DNA of 56,771 nt from Pseudobdellovibrionaceae bacterium (lineage in GTDB: Bacteria > Bdellovibrionota > Bdellovibrionia > Bdellovibrionales > JAMPXM01), in NCBI GenBank assembly GCA_021463345.1, contig JAJTYM010000021.1, positions 1-56,771 of the forward strand. The letters are read 5' to 3'. The notes under the pieces are model-generated. The model made no database searches, was not told where the DNA came from, and worked only from the letters and a program-made list of their open reading frames with translations. Of this stretch, positions 53,969 through 56,771 are shown piece by piece (position 1 is the first letter of the stretch; each line of letters begins with the position of its first letter). A program made the translations under genes and the position numbers.

Positions 53969-54322
53969 TTATGAAGCCGCTTGTTCATTCCACAATGCCC
54001 TCTTGCGGTGACTGACGCGTTTCTCAGTCAATCGATGAATTCGCCGCATGACCGCTTTCCTTACTTTCCTCAACACTGGCAGGACTTGCTTGCCGTCCTT
54101 TCTGACGATGATCGGTTCCCCAAGCCCGAAAACGATCATGGAGACTGAGAAAATCCTTTTGCCTTTCGCCTCGGGTTCAATATTGATTTGAACATCCGCA
54201 TCCCAACCGCAGATTGATTTAATTTCTTTCACCGCGTGATCCGCATATCGCCTCAAAGCCTCTGTCTGCCCGAGGTCTCGTGCGTGGAACTCATACATCA
54301 ACTCATGACTGTAAAAGCCCAT
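53969..54322 (-). CDS. HPF/RaiA-like ribosome-hibernation protein, copy 2
   Basis: A 117-residue protein with the beta-alpha-beta-beta-beta-alpha pattern of HPF/RaiA factors: GQTEALRRYADHAVKEIKS as helix 1, DADVQINIEPEAKGKRIFSVS as the strand hairpin and a basic C-terminal helix (PVLRKVRKAVMRRIHRLTEK). Such proteins bind the 30S subunit and silence ribosomes under stress. AGGAGGG precedes the ATG at 54322; an upstream start at 54361 is unneeded. It follows a similar protein by 35 bases. Confidence 0.6.
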   Translation of the reverse strand: MGFYSHELMYEFHARDLGQTEALRRYADHAVKEIKSICGWDADVQINIEPEAKGKRIFSVSMIVFGLGEPIIVRKDGKQVLPVLRKVRKAVMRRIHRLTEKRVSHRKRALWNEQAAS

Positions 54323-54357
54323 AGCCACCCTCCTGTCTAAATCGCGCCTGTGCAACT

Positions 54358-54657
54358 TCACTCAGCTTCCCCAAATCGATGCCTCTTCCAGTACGCAAGT
54401 TGTCGGCAAATCTTGCGTTCGATTTGCCGCACGGCTCGAATCGGATTATCACTCATAGCATCAGCGACGAAAATTCCCGCTTGTGAGGCGATCCTGCAGG
54501 ATGCTCGGATCACGCCCTTGCCCTCTTCCATCACCAGCTTCAGATCAGAATCACTCGGAGCACTGAAATGAAGACGGTCAGCGATGGTCGAAACGAAAGT
54601 CTTGATCCGGTCATCCGGGCTGAAACCAAGAAATTCAAACTGCACCCCGTTGGTCAT
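54358..54657 (-). CDS. HPF/RaiA-like protein, copy 1
   Basis: A 99-residue protein with the same pattern as its neighbour: VQFEFLGFSPDDRIKTFVST, a strand hairpin (DLKLVMEEGKGVIRASCRI) and a C-terminal helix ending in DNPIRAVRQIERKICRQL. It is distinct in sequence from copy 2. GGAGGGG lies three bases before the ATG at 54657. A 12-codon leader frame with a strong ribosome site lies upstream. Confidence 0.58.
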   Translation of the reverse strand: MTNGVQFEFLGFSPDDRIKTFVSTIADRLHFSAPSDSDLKLVMEEGKGVIRASCRIASQAGIFVADAMSDNPIRAVRQIERKICRQLAYWKRHRFGEAE

Positions 54658-54763
54658 TAACCCCTCCGTGATGGTCAAGAACCTCTCCCAGGAAAAATCC
54701 AGGCGGATTCCCACCCCGAGAAAGATCGATCAATAAAACTCTTGTTTGAGCGGGCGGTTCAAT

Positions 54764-54802
54764 TCACCGCGGACGGTTCGGTGGGATGCCTGACGATCTC
54801 AT
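54764..54802 (-). CDS. Possible 12-residue leader peptide
   Basis: On the minus strand AAGGAGG (54810-54816) is seven bases before an ATG that opens MRSSGIPPNRPR and then a stop, 107 bases before the HPF-like gene and in another frame. The ribosome site is one of the best in the region, and the peptide is rich in Pro and Arg, residues that slow ribosomes. Confidence 0.4.
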   Translation of the reverse strand: MRSSGIPPNRPR

Positions 54803-55231
54803 TTTTGCACCTCCTTTATGCGTCCAGGGCACGTGTCAGATAAAGAAGTTACAATTTTTTTGCAGGCGCCCTGTGCTTTCATCTCTATTTTGTTTTCGAT
54901 GAAAAAAATGTCAAGGCGCGCAGGCATCAAGACCGGACCATGAGAATTTTCCGCAAGGAAATTCAAAACTTAAAACCTGTTAAGAGATCTATTTTTGTTT
55001 ATAAGAACCCAACTCCATCGAAACGGGACAAAATCGCCACGAGCCCCAAGATCGCCTCATTTTCTGTTTGGGCCAGCAAAAAATAGCCGCCCGATTTATC
55101 CTTAGAGTTCATCTTCAAGACGCCTAGAACGAAGAGCTTCACCGGACTTTTGGTGCAATTTTCAAATGGAGAGGAGGCGAGCTCATGATGAGACACCGCC
55201 TCCCTTCTGCGGAATGGGTCGCACGGAGGAA
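54803..55231. other. AT-rich intergenic region
   Basis: No convincing gene. The GC content falls well below the window average. A perfect TTGACA on the minus strand (54909-54914) may be the -35 box of the HPF-like unit, though no good -10 follows at the right distance. A 65-codon minus-strand frame (54999-55196) starts at GTG and has no recognisable features. Confidence 0.4.
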
Positions 55232-55777
55232 TCAGGAAATTTTCACGTCTTTGAGCTCTTTGGGATTTTCCTTCTTAGAGCCCAAGAGTTTGCCGAAAAA
55301 ACTGTTTGAACCGGTCTGAATTTGAATGACTCGGCCCTTCGCGCTCTCAGTCTTAGGAAGAGCGACGTTCAAAACTCCGTTTTCATAATGAGCTTCAATC
55401 TTGTCCGAACTGATCGAAGTCGGCAGGACGAAAGTACGCTCGAATTTCCCATAAACACGCTCATGGCGGAGAGTGGCCTCATCATTCCCCTCTTTCACCT
55501 CGCGCTGACGCTCCCCAGAGATGATCAGATGATTTCCCTGCACCTCGGCCTTGATGTCTTCTTTTCTTACCCCCGGCATATCGAGGCTGAGCAGATAGTG
55601 GTCTTTGGTTTCGCTGATGTCACAGTTCGGCTGGAATCCAACGGTTCCCGCATAAGTAGGCCTCACGAACGCATCGACGATGCGATCGAAATCGCCAAGC
55701 ATGTCTTCCATAAGGTCGGGAGACAAACTGCGACGCCGCCGAGACCACTCTGCTGATGATGGACTTGACATTCTCAT
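55232..55777 (-). CDS. Small heat-shock protein (Hsp20/alpha-crystallin)
   Basis: A 181-residue chaperone holding unfolded proteins. The alpha-crystallin domain runs from about residue 45 to 140, with DISETKDHYLLSLDMPGVRKEDI, LIISGERQRE and the family end NGVLNVALPKTE. AAGGAGG is six bases before the ATG. The C-terminal extension (about 145-181) is longer than usual and lysine-rich. It belongs to the same stress theme as the HPF-like pair. Confidence 0.92.
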   Translation of the reverse strand: MRMSSPSSAEWSRRRRSLSPDLMEDMLGDFDRIVDAFVRPTYAGTVGFQPNCDISETKDHYLLSLDMPGVRKEDIKAEVQGNHLIISGERQREVKEGNDEATLRHERVYGKFERTFVLPTSISSDKIEAHYENGVLNVALPKTESAKGRVIQIQTGSNSFFGKLLGSKKENPKELKDVKIS

Positions 55778-55824
55778 TGTGTACCTCCTTACGGTTGAAT
55801 GATGTTCGCATCAAATCTTCACCC

Positions 55825-56013
55825 TCAAATTGTGATTCCCTCCGTACTCGTCAAGCTTTTCCAGGAAAATTTGTAAACTTCGAAGAGCCGTGAGTCCTGA
55901 AGCTCCTCGTCAGTTTTGAGCCGGACCTCGGCGCCATCTTTCGAGCGCACCCGTGGATTTTCGATGGCGACGCGCTGGTTGGCGAGAATGATCGAACTTT
56001 TCGCGCGCCCCAA
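55825..56013 (-). pseudogene. Transposase remnant (IS256/mutator-like)
   Basis: A 62-residue open frame with NQRVAIENPRVRSKDGAEVRLKT resembles the N-terminal domain of mutator-type transposases (usual form GGQKVxVxVPRVRxxxGxEV). The catalytic domain is absent and no terminal inverted repeats were found. It is probably a relic; it could also be a chance likeness. Confidence 0.42.
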
Positions 56014-56046
56014 TGCCGGTTGATCTTGAAAGACTCGGTCCTCGCG

Positions 56047-56421
56047 TTATTTGCGCGCGCTTTTTTTCTGAGATTTCACGAGGACTTTGCTGCCCGCCAT
56101 CGCGAATCTATTCATATCGAAAGGCATCGCCGGATGATCACCCATCTGCTCAAACTCTTTGTGGACTTTTTTATTCACTTGATTGCGATGGGCTTTGGAC
56201 TTGTAAACGATGAAAGCGAAAATGGCGGTCTCGTCATTTTTGAGTTTGCACATTTTCTTAAATCCCAGACCATACTTCCCAAAATCATCCATAGCGCATT
56301 CGTAGTAGTCGAGAGCTCCGTATTTCATCCATGTTTTGGCGCCCAGTTTCGCCATTTTGGCGTAAGCCTTCAAGTCTTTGCGCTTGATGGGTATGACGAA
56401 TCCATCCACATATTGAGCCAT
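56047..56421 (-). CDS. DUF1428 family protein
   Basis: A 124-residue protein of the DUF1428 family, a ferredoxin-like fold of unknown function. The conserved start MAQYVDGFVIPIKR, the W..YGALDYYEC segment and the end DMNRFAMAGSKVLV are plain. GGAGGA lies before the ATG at 56421; four extra residues from an upstream ATG are unlikely. The C-terminus adds a basic tail. Confidence 0.88.
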   Translation of the reverse strand: MAQYVDGFVIPIKRKDLKAYAKMAKLGAKTWMKYGALDYYECAMDDFGKYGLGFKKMCKLKNDETAIFAFIVYKSKAHRNQVNKKVHKEFEQMGDHPAMPFDMNRFAMAGSKVLVKSQKKSARK

Positions 56422-56610
56422 ATTCTCCTCCATCTGTTTAGGCCATGTTGGTCAACAGCTTGAATTAAGGTCACCGTGAAGGACAAGCCTGTCAAGGTCA
56501 TGGGACTCCTTCATTGGTTAAGAGTTTTTGTGTGGTAACAAAATTCTCAACCGAGAGAGTCCCTGACTCAATTCCTCACAAGGCTTGAGTCCAGGTCCTG
56601 TAAACGCAAT

Positions 56611-56771
56611 TCAAAATTTTTGCACTTCATCGCGTTTCATTTTTCGCAAAAGCTGACGATAGCCCCACTTTACACGGCGACCAGCTAACGTCGTTAGTCT
56701 CTCGATGAACTCTGGATCATCGACTCGCTTGGATACGTATCGCTTTGCTGTTCGAGACAGCTTTAAGAGCC
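56611..56771 (-). pseudogene. IS3-family orfB transposase fragment (runs off window)
   Basis: The minus-strand frame from the window edge to 56611 reads KLSRTAKRYVSKRVDDPEF and LAGRRVKWGYRQLLRKMKRDE, the HTH_21 region that precedes the catalytic domain of IS3-type OrfB (usual form LAxxRPRxGYRRL). It ends at a stop where the protein should continue, so the copy is truncated. The rest lies beyond the window. Confidence 0.6.

Noticed and set aside
54999-55196. A 65-codon minus-strand frame
   Set aside because: GTG start too close to its possible ribosome site and no known features.
55184-55319. A 44-codon plus-strand frame with AGGAGG before ATG
   Set aside because: It is antisense to the 3' end of the Hsp20 gene and has no protein-like features; the good ribosome site may be chance.

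Overview
The window is a GC-rich stretch of bacterial chromosome. The gene content points to a didermic, aerobic, probably predatory or social proteobacterium-like lineage near Bdellovibrionota. The clues are a TIGR02147-family regulator (a family named from Fibrobacter and Bdellovibrio), a large Tad/Flp pilus operon with several prepilin-like proteins, an MCE/Mla-type lipid transporter, CsgG-like and beta-barrel outer-membrane proteins, and a DUF2203 protein. This lineage call is inference; no rRNA or other phylogenetic marker was tested.

Layout, left to right. (1) 0-2.6 kb: a nitroreductase-fold protein, a TIGR02147 regulator and tRNA-Phe. (2) 2.7-7.1 kb, minus strand: a cystathionine gamma-synthase/lyase-type enzyme, a small acidic protein, then a tight four-gene cassette of two TadB/TadC-like (T2SF) membrane proteins, a secreted protein and a membrane Ser/Thr kinase with a PEGA-like tail. 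(3) 7.1-7.35 kb: a 28-residue lysine-rich protein with its own promoter, Shine-Dalgarno and terminator. (4) 7.5-11.5 kb, minus: a five-gene MCE lipid-transport operon with two different permeases and two different ATPases, one of them lacking key catalytic residues. (5) 11.6-16 kb: TCA operon icd-mdh-sucC-sucD. (6) 16.1-19.6 kb: ndk, an RlmD/TrmA-type RNA methyltransferase, a TPR lipoprotein and a RodZ-like protein. (7) 19.6-24.2 kb: surface-glycan genes (two glycosyltransferases, a PHP-like protein, a methyltransferase). (8) 24.2-27.4 kb: ferredoxin, DnaQ-type exonuclease, glutamine-dependent NAD synthetase, DUF2203.

(9) 27.4-41.3 kb is the centre of interest: a Tad/Flp pilus locus. It holds flp, a prepilin peptidase, three TadE/F-like prepilins, CpaB, CpaC, a TadZ-TadA fusion ATPase and one TadB, followed without a break by a secreted Rhs/YD-repeat protein and a small secreted protein. 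Upstream, on both strands, lie a two-membrane-segment prepilin-like protein, a TPR protein and an orphan protein that looks like a tandem-domain bacterial microcompartment (BMC-T) shell protein. The main locus has only one T2SF protein, so the distant TadB/TadC-like pair at 5.9-7.1 kb may belong to the same machine.

(10) 41.3-45.7 kb: a response regulator, DedA protein and two outer-membrane proteins. (11) 45.7-50.9 kb: stress genes groES-groEL and a divergent ahpC-ahpD / oxyR pair with an OxyR box. (12) 51-53.3 kb: scramblase-like protein, a guanidine-III riboswitch controlling an SMR guanidinium exporter, a uracil-DNA-glycosylase-family protein and DUF488. (13) 53.5-56.8 kb is lower in GC and decaying: a broken gene, two HPF-like ribosome-hibernation proteins with a possible leader peptide, an Hsp20, a DUF1428 protein and two transposase remnants.
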